Shown here: one piece after another, positions 16,606-25,230 of the stretch
How positions within the stretch are numbered: position 1 is the stretch's first letter
Layout of the letters: the number at the start of each line of letters is the position of its first letter
Assembly (NCBI GenBank): GCA_900465685.1
Contig: UEGR01000014.1
Span: 1-64,000, forward strand
From: Hyphomicrobiales bacterium
GTDB lineage: Bacteria; Pseudomonadota; Alphaproteobacteria; Rhizobiales; Rhizobiaceae
Direction of reading: 5' to 3'
DNA: 64,000 bases
The notes under the pieces: model-generated
Database searches by the model: none
Told to the model about the DNA's origin: nothing
Seen by the model: the letters and a program-made list of their open reading frames with translations, nothing else
Translations under genes and position numbers: made by a program

Positions 16606-18405
16606 ATGAGCCAGCACGCTGAAATGCCGACGCACAAGACGGCACATCGCGAAGCGACAGAAGCCCAGTTTACAACCCATGACGGTACATCGCTGTTCTA
16701 TCGTGTCTGGCCAGCCGCCTCGCCCTGCCCGAAAGGCGTGATCGTCCTGCTGCATCGCGGCCACGAACATAGCGGACGTGTTGCGCATCTGGTCGATGAA
16801 CTCGGCCTTCATGATTTCGCTTTCTATGCCTGGGATGCACGCGGCCACGGACGTTCGCCCGGCGAGCGCGGCTTCTCACCGTCCTTCGGCGCTTCAATCC
16901 GCGATCTCGACAGCTTTGTCGCGCATATACGCGAAGAAACCGGTGCTGCCATTGAAGATGTCGCCATTGTCGCGCAGAGCGTGGGCGCGGTGCTTGCCGC
17001 CGCATGGGTGCATGACTATGCGCCGAATATTCGTGCGCTGGTGCTGGCCTCGCCTGCCTTCGACATCAAGCTCTATGTGCCTTTCGCCAAGGAAGGCATT
17101 GCGCTTTGGCAGAAGCTGAAAGGCACGTTCTACGTCAATTCCTACGTCAAGCCGCAGTTTTTGACCCATGATCCCGAGCGGATCGAATCCTATCGCACCG
17201 ACCCGCTGATCACCCGCCCCATCGCCTCGCATATTCTGCTGCAACTTTATGAAGCGGCCAAGCGCGTGGTGGACGACGCCCGCGCCATCACCGTGCCGAC
17301 GCAGCTTCTGATTTCCGGCAGCGATTTCGTGGTGCGCCCCACGCCACAGCATCGCTTCTTTGAAAATCTCGGCAGCCGCATCAAGGAGCGGCATGTGCTG
17401 AAGGGCTTCTATCACGATACGCTGGGCGAGAAGGACCGCAAGCAGGCCATCGACAAGATCAAGACCTTCATCGACCAGCGCTTTGCCGAAGAGCCGCAGC
17501 GCGCCGACCTGACCGAAGCGCATATTGCGGGCTATACCCGCGACGAAGCCGACAGGCTTTCCAGTCCATTGCCGCTGTTGTCGCCGCGCGGGCTATACTG
17601 GGCGTCGACCCGCTCCTCCATCGCCTTCGGCGCGCTTTTCTCCGAAGGGCTCAAAGTGGGGCAGCGCACCGGTTTCGATTCCGGCTCGACGCTCGATTAT
17701 GTCTATGAAAACGAGACACGCGGGTTCGGCCCGGGCGGCAAACTGATCGACCGCCAGTTCCTCGACGCCATTGGCTGGCGCGGCATCCGCCAGCGCAAGG
17801 TGCATCTGGAAGAGCTGATCGGCAAGGCGCTGACCCGCCTGAAAAGCGAAGGCCGCCCCACCAATATCCTCGATATTGCCTGCGGCCATGGTCGCTATGT
17901 GATTGATGCGGTGGCGCGTGCGGGCATCATGCCCGACAGCATTCATCTGCGCGATTATTCGCCTATCAATGTGGTTGCCGGGCGCAAGCTGATTGCCGAT
18001 CGCGGGCTGGAAGCCATTGCCCATATGGAAGAAGGCGATGCCTTCGACGCGGAAAGCCTCGCCACCGTCGACCCCCGGCCCAATCTGGCAATCGTATCGG
18101 GCCTCTATGAGCTTTTTGCCGACAATGCGCTGATTAATCGCTCGCTATCGGGACTGGCGCGTGCGCAAAAGCCCGGCTCCCTGCTGATCTACACCAACCA
18201 GCCATGGCATCCGCAGCTTGAGATGATCGCCCGCGCACTGACCTCGCATCGCGGCGGCGAGGCCTGGATCATGCGCCGCCGCACGCAGGGCGAAATGGAT
18301 CAGCTGGTGGAAAAGGCCGGTTATCGCAAGCTGGAACAGCGCATTGACCAATGGGGCATTTTCACCGTTTCAATCGCCGAGCGCATCGGAGAGCCGGAAG
18401 CGTGA
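16606..18405 (+). CDS. Alpha/beta hydrolase fused to SAM-dependent methyltransferase, YnbC-like
   Basis: A 599 aa two-domain protein. Residues 20-300 are an alpha/beta hydrolase of the monoacylglycerol-lipase type: LLHRGHEHSGR forms the oxyanion region and Ser125 in VAQSVG is the likely nucleophile (the usual first Gly of GxSxG is Ala). Residues about 330-595 are a class I methyltransferase with the SAM-binding segment DIACGHGRYV near 420-430. The architecture matches E. coli YnbC. The ATG at 16606 has a GGGGAGGA site; an in-frame TTG at 16591 lies within that site and is not used. It heads a five-gene operon. Its substrate is unknown; a lysophospholipid or modified lipid is inferred. Confidence 0.85.
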   Translation: MSQHAEMPTHKTAHREATEAQFTTHDGTSLFYRVWPAASPCPKGVIVLLHRGHEHSGRVAHLVDELGLHDFAFYAWDARGHGRSPGERGFSPSFGASIRDLDSFVAHIREETGAAIEDVAIVAQSVGAVLAAAWVHDYAPNIRALVLASPAFDIKLYVPFAKEGIALWQKLKGTFYVNSYVKPQFLTHDPERIESYRTDPLITRPIASHILLQLYEAAKRVVDDARAITVPTQLLISGSDFVVRPTPQHRFFENLGSRIKERHVLKGFYHDTLGEKDRKQAIDKIKTFIDQRFAEEPQRADLTEAHIAGYTRDEADRLSSPLPLLSPRGLYWASTRSSIAFGALFSEGLKVGQRTGFDSGSTLDYVYENETRGFGPGGKLIDRQFLDAIGWRGIRQRKVHLEELIGKALTRLKSEGRPTNILDIACGHGRYVIDAVARAGIMPDSIHLRDYSPINVVAGRKLIADRGLEAIAHMEEGDAFDAESLATVDPRPNLAIVSGLYELFADNALINRSLSGLARAQKPGSLLIYTNQPWHPQLEMIARALTSHRGGEAWIMRRRTQGEMDQLVEKAGYRKLEQRIDQWGIFTVSIAERIGEPEA

Positions 18406-19715
18406 CAGCAGCATTGGGGGGAATCGATGGGTCATCGCGGCGTCCGGTCATCCGGCGCGCCATTCTGTGGCTGTTGTTTCTCGGTCCCTTTTTCTACCTG
18501 ACCTATGGCACCGCCAACTGGCTCGCTTCGCTGCGCGGCGACGTTCCCAATCTGGCGCTTGGTTGGGAAAGCCACGTGCCGTTCATCGCCTGGAGCATCG
18601 TGCCCTATTGGTCGGTCAACCTGTTCTACGCCATTGCGCTTTTCGTCAATGAAAGCCCCGAACAGGTGGACCGTCTGGCAAAACGCTATCTGACAGCGCA
18701 GATTATCGCCGTCATCTGCTTCGTTGCATTTCCGCTGACCGCGACTTTCGTAAAGCCCGAGACTTCAGGGCTGCCGGGCTTCATGTTCGATGTGCTGGGC
18801 GGTTTCGACAAGCCGTTCAATCAGGCGCCTTCGCTGCATATTGCACTGTTGATTGTCATCTGGGACCAGATGCGCCGCATCATGAGCAGCGGTGTCCGCA
18901 TCGTCTGGCATATCTGGTGCCTGCTGATCGGCCTGTCGGTGCTGACGACCTATCAGCACCATGCGGTCGATATTCCGGCGGGTGCATTGCTTGGATTTTT
19001 CGTGCTCTGGCTGTTTCCGCGCACCGGCTCTTCGCCGCTTGCCACGTTTCATCTGACAGACAATCCAAAAGCACGGCGTCTCGGCAGTTATTATCTGGCG
19101 GGCGCGCTTTTGTTGCTCGCGCTTGGCATCCATGGTCTCAGCCTGACCGGCTATGCGATTTTCTGGTTCTGGCCAGCCCTTGCTCTCGCCATCGTGGCGG
19201 CAGGCTATTTCGGTGCCGGTCCCGACATTTTCCAGAAACGAACTGACGGCACTGTCACCCTCGCGAGCCGCTGGCTGCTCGCACCCTACCGGCTGTTTGC
19301 ACGCCTCAATATCCGTTTCTGGACGCGGAAACTGCCGCCCAATGTTGCTTTGACCGACACTGTGTTTCTCGGTCGCTTCCCCTCGAAGAGCGAAGCCCGC
19401 GCTTTCATCACCGTCATTGATCTCGCCGCCGAAATGGTCGCCCCGCGCGGTGTGGAAGACTGGAAGAGCTTCTGTGCCATGGACCTGCTGCTGCCGTCAC
19501 CGGAAAAGCTTCGGCTCGCAGCCGATGCTGTCGAAGCCGCCCGACATAGCGGCCCGGTCCTGATCTGCTGTGCGCTTGGTTTCCAGCGAAGCGCTACGGT
19601 CGCCGTTGACTGGCTGGTGCAATCAGGTCATGCAACCAGCGCCCGTGAGGCCGAAAACCTCATCCGCGCCAAGGGCTGGCCACTCCGCCTGCACTCGCAT
19701 GAGGTGCGGGAATGA
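18402..19715 (+). CDS. PAP2 phosphatase fused to dual-specificity phosphatase, YnbD-like
   Basis: A 437 aa membrane protein. The N-terminal half has about eight hydrophobic segments with PAP2 elements (SLHIALL and YQHHAVDIPAG), and the C-terminal 120 residues form a dual-specificity phosphatase with the CX5R loop CALGFQRS. This combination is that of E. coli YnbD. The start is a GTG overlapping the upstream stop codon (GTGA at 18402-18405), since no ATG fits and the hydrophobic core begins 18 residues later. It probably dephosphorylates a phosphatidyl or similar lipid intermediate, but whether both domains act on lipid is not known. Confidence 0.83.
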   Translation: MTAALGGIDGSSRRPVIRRAILWLLFLGPFFYLTYGTANWLASLRGDVPNLALGWESHVPFIAWSIVPYWSVNLFYAIALFVNESPEQVDRLAKRYLTAQIIAVICFVAFPLTATFVKPETSGLPGFMFDVLGGFDKPFNQAPSLHIALLIVIWDQMRRIMSSGVRIVWHIWCLLIGLSVLTTYQHHAVDIPAGALLGFFVLWLFPRTGSSPLATFHLTDNPKARRLGSYYLAGALLLLALGIHGLSLTGYAIFWFWPALALAIVAAGYFGAGPDIFQKRTDGTVTLASRWLLAPYRLFARLNIRFWTRKLPPNVALTDTVFLGRFPSKSEARAFITVIDLAAEMVAPRGVEDWKSFCAMDLLLPSPEKLRLAADAVEAARHSGPVLICCALGFQRSATVAVDWLVQSGHATSAREAENLIRAKGWPLRLHSHEVRE

Positions 19716-20137
19716 CCTCTCCAGCCGCAGATAGCGCCAAAGCCTTGCGCAGCCACGCCTTTATCGGGCTTGGCATCGCGATTGTTCTGGTCGGTGTCGC
19801 GCCGTTTGCGCGCGCGCAACACGACCTTGTCTTCTGGCTGATCTGGCCGGCGCTACTGGCAAGCACCCTGATTGTACTGGGCATTGCCGCGCATCTTCTG
19901 TTCGACGCCGCCTTATTTCGAATGATCGCCGCGGGCGACGATGAAAAGGCAGCCCTTGCGGAGGTCGATTCCATTCTGGAAAGAATGGGCCTGCGCGCAA
20001 AACAACCGACCGTGCGCCCGCTCTCGGGCCGCATTGCGGGATCGCGCCGCATTGCCCGCCGTCTCCATCTTTTTCTCGGACTGGCTATCGTCCTTTTCAG
20101 CCTGCTGGCGCTTTTGCCGCCGGGCGCGGAGTTCTGA
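19712..20137 (+). CDS. Small membrane protein of the lipid cassette
   Basis: A 141 aa protein with two hydrophobic helices near the N-terminus, a cytoplasmic middle section (AAGDDEKAALAEVDSILERM) and a third helix at the C-terminus. No family is recognised. It overlaps the upstream phosphatase gene by four bases (ATGA) and ends one base before the acyltransferase start, so it is translated as part of the operon and probably works with these lipid enzymes at the inner membrane. Confidence 0.7.
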   Translation: MTSPAADSAKALRSHAFIGLGIAIVLVGVAPFARAQHDLVFWLIWPALLASTLIVLGIAAHLLFDAALFRMIAAGDDEKAALAEVDSILERMGLRAKQPTVRPLSGRIAGSRRIARRLHLFLGLAIVLFSLLALLPPGAEF

Positions 20138-20138
20138 C

Positions 20139-20792
20139 ATGCGCACCATCATTCGTCATCAGGTGCAATCTTTGTTCGGCTCGTTGCTCGCCATCCTGTC
20201 CCGCGGCATCACCGGCGTGCGACCGATCTGGAGCGGTACGGGGCCATCGCGCAACCAGCGCATCTATTATGCCAACCACACCAGCCATGGCGATTTCATC
20301 CTGCTCGCCTCCTGTCTCAATCAGGAGGAACGGGCGCGCACCCGCGCCGTGGCGGGCGCAGACTATTGGCGCGCCAATCGCGTGCGGCAATTCATGGCCG
20401 AAGTGCTGCTGCGCACGGTTCTGGTTGAACGGAACTGGGTGGAACGCACGCAAGACCCGATGGAAGTGATGCTGACCGCGCTGGCCGATGGGCATTCGCT
20501 GATCATCTTCCCGGAAGGCACACGCAACATGACGGACGAACCGCTGCTGCGTTTTCGCTCCGGTCTCTACAATCTCGCGCTGGCGCGGCCCGATGTCGAG
20601 TTCGTCCCCTGCTGGATCGAGAACATGTCGCGCGTGCTGCCGAAGGGCGCCGCCCTGCCGGTGCCTTTGCTGTGCCGCGTCGTTTTCGGTGCGCCGGTGC
20701 AGCTTGGCGACGGCGAGGACCGCAAGGAATTTCTGACGCGAGCCCGCCAGCAACTTCTTGATATACAGCCCAGAAACGGTAACTGCCCATGA
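20139..20792 (+). CDS. 1-acyl-glycerophosphate acyltransferase-like protein (PlsC family)
   Basis: A 217 aa acyltransferase. The catalytic HX4D motif is at residues 47-52 (NHTSHGD) and the phosphate-binding motif FPEGTRN lies near residue 128. A short hydrophobic N-terminus suggests a membrane anchor. It would move a fatty acyl chain onto a lysophospholipid or similar acceptor. The start at 20139 follows the previous stop by one base; the much longer open frame upstream is not coding. E. coli ynbABCD has no acyltransferase as I recall, so this is an addition to the cassette. Confidence 0.83.
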   Translation: MRTIIRHQVQSLFGSLLAILSRGITGVRPIWSGTGPSRNQRIYYANHTSHGDFILLASCLNQEERARTRAVAGADYWRANRVRQFMAEVLLRTVLVERNWVERTQDPMEVMLTALADGHSLIIFPEGTRNMTDEPLLRFRSGLYNLALARPDVEFVPCWIENMSRVLPKGAALPVPLLCRVVFGAPVQLGDGEDRKEFLTRARQQLLDIQPRNGNCP

Positions 20793-21718
20793 GTGAAACA
20801 ACTCAATTATTCATCGGCCTCATGGGCGTTCTGGGAACGGCGAGCCTCGTCGCCGCCGTTCTGTCCTGGCGCGCGCCGAAGCCGCTTTCATCCACACTGG
20901 TCAACCTCAATGCCCGTATCAAGGCATGGTGGATCATGGTCGCGGCCATGTGCATTGCCTTCCTGTTTGGCAAAGGCGGCGTGATCATTCTGTTCGCGCT
21001 CGTATCCTTCGCATCGCTGCGCGAATATGTGACGCTGACCCAGACCCGCCGCAGCGACCACCGCATCCTGCTCGGCATGTTCCTGCTGGTCATTCCGGTG
21101 CAATATTATCTGATCTGGATCGAATGGTATGGGCTCTATTCGATCTTCATCCCGGTCTATTGCTTCCTCGCCATGCCGGTGCTGACCGCGCTTTCCGGCG
21201 ATACGTCGCGCTTTCTCGAACGCATCAGCGAACAGCAATGGGGCATCATGCTGTCGGTCTATTGCATCAGCCATGTTCCGGCGCTGATGACGCTGGATAT
21301 CCCCGGCTATGACAGTGAAAAACTGCTGCTGATCGCCTTTCTGGTCGCAACTGTGCAGGGCAGCGACGTGCTGCAATATGTGTTCGGCAAACTGTTCGGC
21401 AAACATCGCATCGCGCCGAATATCTCGCCATCCAAGACATGGGAAGGCTTTGTCGGCGGCGTGGCCAGCGCATCGCTGCTGGGCGCAGGACTTGCCTGGC
21501 TTACGCCTTTCTCACCGCTTCAGGCGGGCGCGCTGGCGGCGGTCTCTTGCGTCATGGGCTTTTTTGGCGGGCTGGTGGCCTCGGCCATCAAGCGCGACCG
21601 GGGCGTCAAGGATTGGGGCCACATGATCGAGGGCCATGGCGGCATGCTCGACCGCGCCGACAGCCTTGTCTTTTCAGCGCCGGTGTTCTTTCACTTCGTG
21701 CGTTATTTCTGGACGTGA
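20789..21718 (+). CDS. Phosphatidate cytidylyltransferase-like protein, CdsA/YnbB type
   Basis: A 309 aa polytopic membrane protein. The CdsA signature is complete near the C-terminus: SAIKRDRGVKDWGH followed by EGHGGMLDRADS. It would convert phosphatidate and CTP into CDP-diacylglycerol, the activated lipid used by the phosphatidyltransferase encoded at 15752. It overlaps the acyltransferase gene by four bases and ends the operon. A housekeeping CdsA would be expected elsewhere in the genome, so this is probably a specialised paralogue like E. coli YnbB. Confidence 0.85.
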   Translation: MSETTQLFIGLMGVLGTASLVAAVLSWRAPKPLSSTLVNLNARIKAWWIMVAAMCIAFLFGKGGVIILFALVSFASLREYVTLTQTRRSDHRILLGMFLLVIPVQYYLIWIEWYGLYSIFIPVYCFLAMPVLTALSGDTSRFLERISEQQWGIMLSVYCISHVPALMTLDIPGYDSEKLLLIAFLVATVQGSDVLQYVFGKLFGKHRIAPNISPSKTWEGFVGGVASASLLGAGLAWLTPFSPLQAGALAAVSCVMGFFGGLVASAIKRDRGVKDWGHMIEGHGGMLDRADSLVFSAPVFFHFVRYFWT

Positions 21719-21723
21719 GGGCT

Positions 21724-21826
21724 AGAGCATTTCCAGCAAAAGTGCGAAGCGGTTTTGCGTAGGATAATGCGTAAAAACAAATGGATAGAGCGGTTCCGAC
21801 AATTCCGTTAAACAGGAACCGCTCTA
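21724..21826. repeat. Interspersed palindromic repeat, long form (second copy)
   Basis: The same architecture as the copy at 16484: a first half with GCAAAA/TTTTGC around the loop GTGCGAAGCGG, then an inverted repeat with arms AGAGCGGTTCC and GGAACCGCTCT. It starts six bases after the end of the lipid operon, and its last three bases are the stop codon of the convergent response regulator. It may act as a terminator for either operon. Confidence 0.72.
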
Positions 21827-22549
21827 AGCGGATTGCCGGCTCAGCCATTCGTTGAGCTCGGCTTCCGCACGCTCCAGCGCGCTGTAATTCAACAATTTGC
21901 GCAACAGCGCTACGGTCACGGCACGGGCGCGAAAATTGAACCGCCCCTCGTCGGTATCGCTTTTTTCCTGATAAACGCCGAGCTTTTCATAAAGCTGCTG
22001 CAGGCGGTTCTGAACGCTGCGCAGCGACAGATTGCGACGGCGCGCAATCATCTTGTCCGTCAGGCCCAGCGCGATATCAATCAGGATTTCATATTCGCTC
22101 TCGGTAAAACCGCTGGCATGGCTGAGGCTCTTCTGCTGCAGGCCGCGCACTTCCCGGTCGACGACACATTGCGCCTCGACGAAAATGCTGCGCAGAGCCA
22201 GCCGCAGCTTGTCGTCGGAAGCCGATTTCAGCACATAGCCATAGGCCGCACCTTCCGGCACGATGCGCGACACCCCGCGCACATAAGCCTCATCGGCATA
22301 GTTCGACCAGAACAGAATGCGGGTTTCGGGGTTTTCTTTCCAGATGGTGCGCGCCGCCTCGATGCCGTTGCGACCGTTCATCTGCAAATCCATAACGATA
22401 TGTGCATCGCGATGCTGGCGCGCCAGTTTCTCGCCCGCCGACCCGTTTCCAGCCTCGAATATGTCGCTGCATTCCGGCAGTGCCGCCCGTACCGCCTCGC
22501 CCAGATAAGTGCGATGCAGCGGGTCATCCTCAACGATCAGAACCTGCAT
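21824..22549 (-). CDS. Response regulator, receiver plus LuxR-type output
   Basis: A 241 aa response regulator of the NarL/FixJ type. The receiver domain spans residues 1-120, with acidic pocket EDD at 7-9 and the phospho-acceptor Asp in IVMDLQMNGRNG. The DNA-binding helix-turn-helix is near the C-terminus (IALGLTDKMIARRRNLSLRS). The start ATG at 22549 has a GGAGAGAG site and overlaps the histidine kinase gene by 20 bases, so the two are coupled. An ATG 12 bases upstream is less well placed. Its target is likely the divergent sugar transporter operon at 24195. Confidence 0.86.
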   Translation of the reverse strand: MQVLIVEDDPLHRTYLGEAVRAALPECSDIFEAGNGSAGEKLARQHRDAHIVMDLQMNGRNGIEAARTIWKENPETRILFWSNYADEAYVRGVSRIVPEGAAYGYVLKSASDDKLRLALRSIFVEAQCVVDREVRGLQQKSLSHASGFTESEYEILIDIALGLTDKMIARRRNLSLRSVQNRLQQLYEKLGVYQEKSDTDEGRFNFRARAVTVALLRKLLNYSALERAEAELNEWLSRQSA

Positions 22550-23936
22550 CACTCTCTCCATTCATCGGTTTGCACATTTCCGGCGGCAAAAGCACCGTTA
22601 CACTGGTTCCCGGGCCTGTCGCATTTTTTCGGATGGCGAAGCCTGCTGAAATCAGCCGCGCACGGGTACGCATATTGTCGATGCCGTGACCCAATGTGAG
22701 TTCGGGGGTGAGTTCGGGCGTCAGTTCCGCAGCCGAACCGGAACGCTGGGCCGGACGGTCGGTGCCGATACCGTTATCGATCACTTCCACCAGAAGCCGC
22801 CCGCTCCGGTCGCTCAGCTTCACCCGCAATTCGCTGGCATGGGCATGGCGGATGACATTGTTGATCGCTTCCTGAACGATGCGAAACAGCGATGTCGCGA
22901 CCGTTTCTTCCAGCCTGTCGGCCATGCCGTCGCTCTGGTCATCCAGCGTCCATTCAATCGCCGCATCGCTGTCGCGCACCGAACGGTCGAGATGGTTTTC
23001 CGTGGCCTGAACGAAACCGAATAGCTGGAGAATGGAGGGCTTGGCCTCCTCGATGATCTGCCGCAGATCGCGCATGCAATGCTGGAGACCGCGAAACAGC
23101 GGCTCCAGCTGTTCACCGGAAAGATCCGGTGCGCGGGTGAGCCGCTCGACGTGGCGAGCAAGCCGGGTCAGATCGGCCAGTGTCTGGTCATGCAAATCCA
23201 TGCCGATGCGGTGTCGTTCTGTCTCCAATGCCTCGGTCAGTTTCAGCGCGCCGGACCGCAAGCCCTCCTCGCGGGCGCGGGCTTCCGTTTCCACAATGGC
23301 CGAACGCTTGGCCTGCTCCGCGGCGCGAATGGCAAAAAAGTAAGGCGCCAGAAGATCGGCGATCGATTGCCCGTTCTCCACGTCGCGCATGGAATAGCAG
23401 GCAGGCGTCAGGCTGGAACAGCTCAGTGCACCGATGATATCGCCCTGCGCCTTCAGCGGAACATGGACCCGGCCCTTCAGATCGTGCTCGATGATCGGGC
23501 TGGAGAAGGAGCCTTCGAAATGAAAGCGCGGATCAACGCGCGCATCGTCGGTCAGGAGATATCCCGCCTCGCCGGACAGCAAGGTGCGGATCGGGCTGCC
23601 GGACAGAAGCGCTGGCGGATTGCGGCTCCAGGCGGTCGCAATACCGGCCTCATAGGCAATGTGGAACTTGCCATCGAGCATCTTGATGCAGACGTCGAGA
23701 TGATCATAGGGCAGGATGCAGGCAATCTCGGCCGCCACCGCCTGAATGATGGAATCGAAATCGAGCTGCCCCGCCAGAAGCCGGGAAATATTCAGGTAGT
23801 GATCCAGAAGGCTTTCGGCCTGCCCGTGATCGTGCTTGCTATCCTGCTGTCTGGGCGCGAGTTCGGCCAAGCGTTTCTCCTCCAAACGCAAGTTACGCTC
23901 ATCTGTACGAGACCTATGATACGCCGCGTTCTCCAT
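22530..23936 (-). CDS. GAF-domain sensor histidine kinase (HisKA_3)
   Basis: A 468 aa soluble sensor kinase. A GAF-like sensor domain covers roughly residues 40-200, the HisKA_3 dimerisation domain has the phospho-His in GMDLHDQTLADLTRLARH, and the ATPase domain carries EAINNVIRHAHA (N box) and VEVIDNGIG (G1). No membrane helix is visible, so it senses a cytoplasmic cue. An unusual tandem repeat (LTPE-type, AELTPELTPELTLG) sits in the ATP lid before the second glycine box. The frame is open to 23960 from a TTG, but the ATG at 23936 is preferred. It partners the overlapping response regulator. Confidence 0.85.
   Translation of the reverse strand: MENAAYHRSRTDERNLRLEEKRLAELAPRQQDSKHDHGQAESLLDHYLNISRLLAGQLDFDSIIQAVAAEIACILPYDHLDVCIKMLDGKFHIAYEAGIATAWSRNPPALLSGSPIRTLLSGEAGYLLTDDARVDPRFHFEGSFSSPIIEHDLKGRVHVPLKAQGDIIGALSCSSLTPACYSMRDVENGQSIADLLAPYFFAIRAAEQAKRSAIVETEARAREEGLRSGALKLTEALETERHRIGMDLHDQTLADLTRLARHVERLTRAPDLSGEQLEPLFRGLQHCMRDLRQIIEEAKPSILQLFGFVQATENHLDRSVRDSDAAIEWTLDDQSDGMADRLEETVATSLFRIVQEAINNVIRHAHASELRVKLSDRSGRLLVEVIDNGIGTDRPAQRSGSAAELTPELTPELTLGHGIDNMRTRARLISAGFAIRKNATGPGTSVTVLLPPEMCKPMNGESDAGSDR
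22696..22731 (-). repeat. Tandem 12-base repeat inside histidine kinase
   Basis: Two near-perfect units of GTGAGTTCGGGG (22696-22707 and 22708-22719) plus a diverged third unit (22720-22731) on the plus strand. They encode a repeated E-L-T-P type tetrapeptide in the kinase ATP lid. Unit length is a multiple of three, so copy-number changes keep the frame. Confidence 0.7.
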
Positions 23937-23944
23937 GGCGCGTC

Positions 23945-23980
23945 TTGCGGGAAACCGCAATTTTGCTGCGGGAACCCGCA
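23945..23980. promoter_or_regulatory. Paired palindromes between two-component system and sugar importer
   Basis: Two palindromes lie side by side: TTGCGGGAAACCGCAA at 23945-23960 (arms TTGCGG/CCGCAA) and TGCGGGAACCCGCA at 23967-23980 (perfect). Their centres are 21 bases apart, two helical turns, on the same DNA face. They are in the 258-base gap between the divergent kinase and binding-protein genes, nine bases from the kinase ATG, so they are likely operator sites for a dimeric regulator. Confidence 0.55.
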
Positions 23981-24194
23981 GCTCAGTTGCTGCATTCGGC
24001 CTTCACAGACCGCGCCGCTTCTTCCATCTTCGCTTCACCAGAAAATTGCCCGCAAGACAAGAGTGAAATCACGTCAATTGCGGTTGGTGCCGTTGAGGAG
24101 CGGCGGTGCGGGAGGCTTCGCACCAATTTCGAGTTTGAACGAACCGAAGCGCCGGGGCGCTGCGGGGCGGAATATTTGCAACCGGGAGGAAAGA

Positions 24195-25211
24195 ATGAAG
24201 CTTGGGAAAATCCTTTTTGCGTCTGCGGCACTGGCAGGCGTTCTTGCGGCAGGCAGCGCGCTTGCCGACACTTCGTCGAAGAAGATTGCATTCTCGAACA
24301 ACTATGCAGGCAATTCCTGGCGTCAGGCCATGCTGCAAAGCTGGGACAAGATCACCAAGGAAGCCGTGAAGGCTGGTGTGGTGGCCGCTGCCGACCCGTT
24401 CACGACCGCTGAAAATCAGGCAACTGAACAGGCTGCCCAGATCCAGAACATGATCTTGCAGGGCTATGACGCCATCGTCATCAACGCCGCTTCGCCGACC
24501 GCTCTGAACGGTGCCGTCAAGGAAGCCTGCGATGCAGGCATCACCGTTGTTTCCTTCGACGGCATTGTCACCGAGCCTTGCGCATGGCGCATCGCAGTCG
24601 ATTTCAAAGCCATGGGCGAAGGCCAGATCGATTATCTCGCAAAGCGTTACCCCGATGGCGGTAACCTGCTTGAAATCCGCGGCCTCGCCGGCGTTTCGGT
24701 CGATGACAATATTCATGCCGGTATCGAAGAAGGCGTGAAGAAGCATCCGAAGTTCAAGGTTGTCGGTTCGGTCAACGGTGACTGGGCTGCCGACGTTGCG
24801 CAGCGTGCGGTTGCCGGTATCCTGCCGAGCCTGCCGAAAGTCGATGCTGTGGTAACGCAGGGCGGCGACGGCTACGGCGCTGCACAGGCTTTCGCTGCCG
24901 CCAAGCGCGAAACGCCGACCATCATCATGGGCAACCGTGAAGACGAACTGCAGTGGTGGAAGCAGCAGAAGGACGCCAACGGCTACGAAACCATGTCGGT
25001 TTCGATTGCACCGGGCGTGTCCACGCTGGCTTTCTGGGTCGCACAGCAGATTCTCGACGGCAAGGAAGTGAAGAAAGACCTCGTCGTTCCATTCCTCAGC
25101 GTCAGCCAGGAATCGCTCGACAAGGATCTGGCCAACACCCAGAAGGGTGGCGTTGCCAATGTCGAATATGCGCTTGAAGACGCGCAGAAAGTCATCGACG
25201 CCGCGAAATAA
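24195..25211 (+). CDS. Sugar ABC transporter periplasmic binding protein
   Basis: A 338 aa binding protein of the periplasmic-binding-protein-like group 4 (ribose/galactose type), with a Sec signal peptide (residues 1-24, ending SALADT). The core shows IAFSNNYAGNSWRQAM and the ligand-lobe segment VVSFDGIVTEPCAWRIAVD. The ATG has a GGGAGGAAAGA ribosome site. A strong hairpin with T-rich tail follows the gene, which would give more binding protein than transporter. It heads an operon with ATPase, two permeases and a sugar lactonase. The sugar is not known; an aldose that forms a lactone is suggested by the last gene. Confidence 0.88.
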   Translation: MKLGKILFASAALAGVLAAGSALADTSSKKIAFSNNYAGNSWRQAMLQSWDKITKEAVKAGVVAAADPFTTAENQATEQAAQIQNMILQGYDAIVINAASPTALNGAVKEACDAGITVVSFDGIVTEPCAWRIAVDFKAMGEGQIDYLAKRYPDGGNLLEIRGLAGVSVDDNIHAGIEEGVKKHPKFKVVGSVNGDWAADVAQRAVAGILPSLPKVDAVVTQGGDGYGAAQAFAAAKRETPTIIMGNREDELQWWKQQKDANGYETMSVSIAPGVSTLAFWVAQQILDGKEVKKDLVVPFLSVSQESLDKDLANTQKGGVANVEYALEDAQKVIDAAK

Positions 25212-25230
25212 GCGGATCGGCCCAAAACAT

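Noticed and set aside
23079-24194. Long N-terminal extension of the sugar-binding protein frame
   Set aside because: The extension is antisense to the histidine kinase; the signal peptide and ribosome site put the start at 24195.
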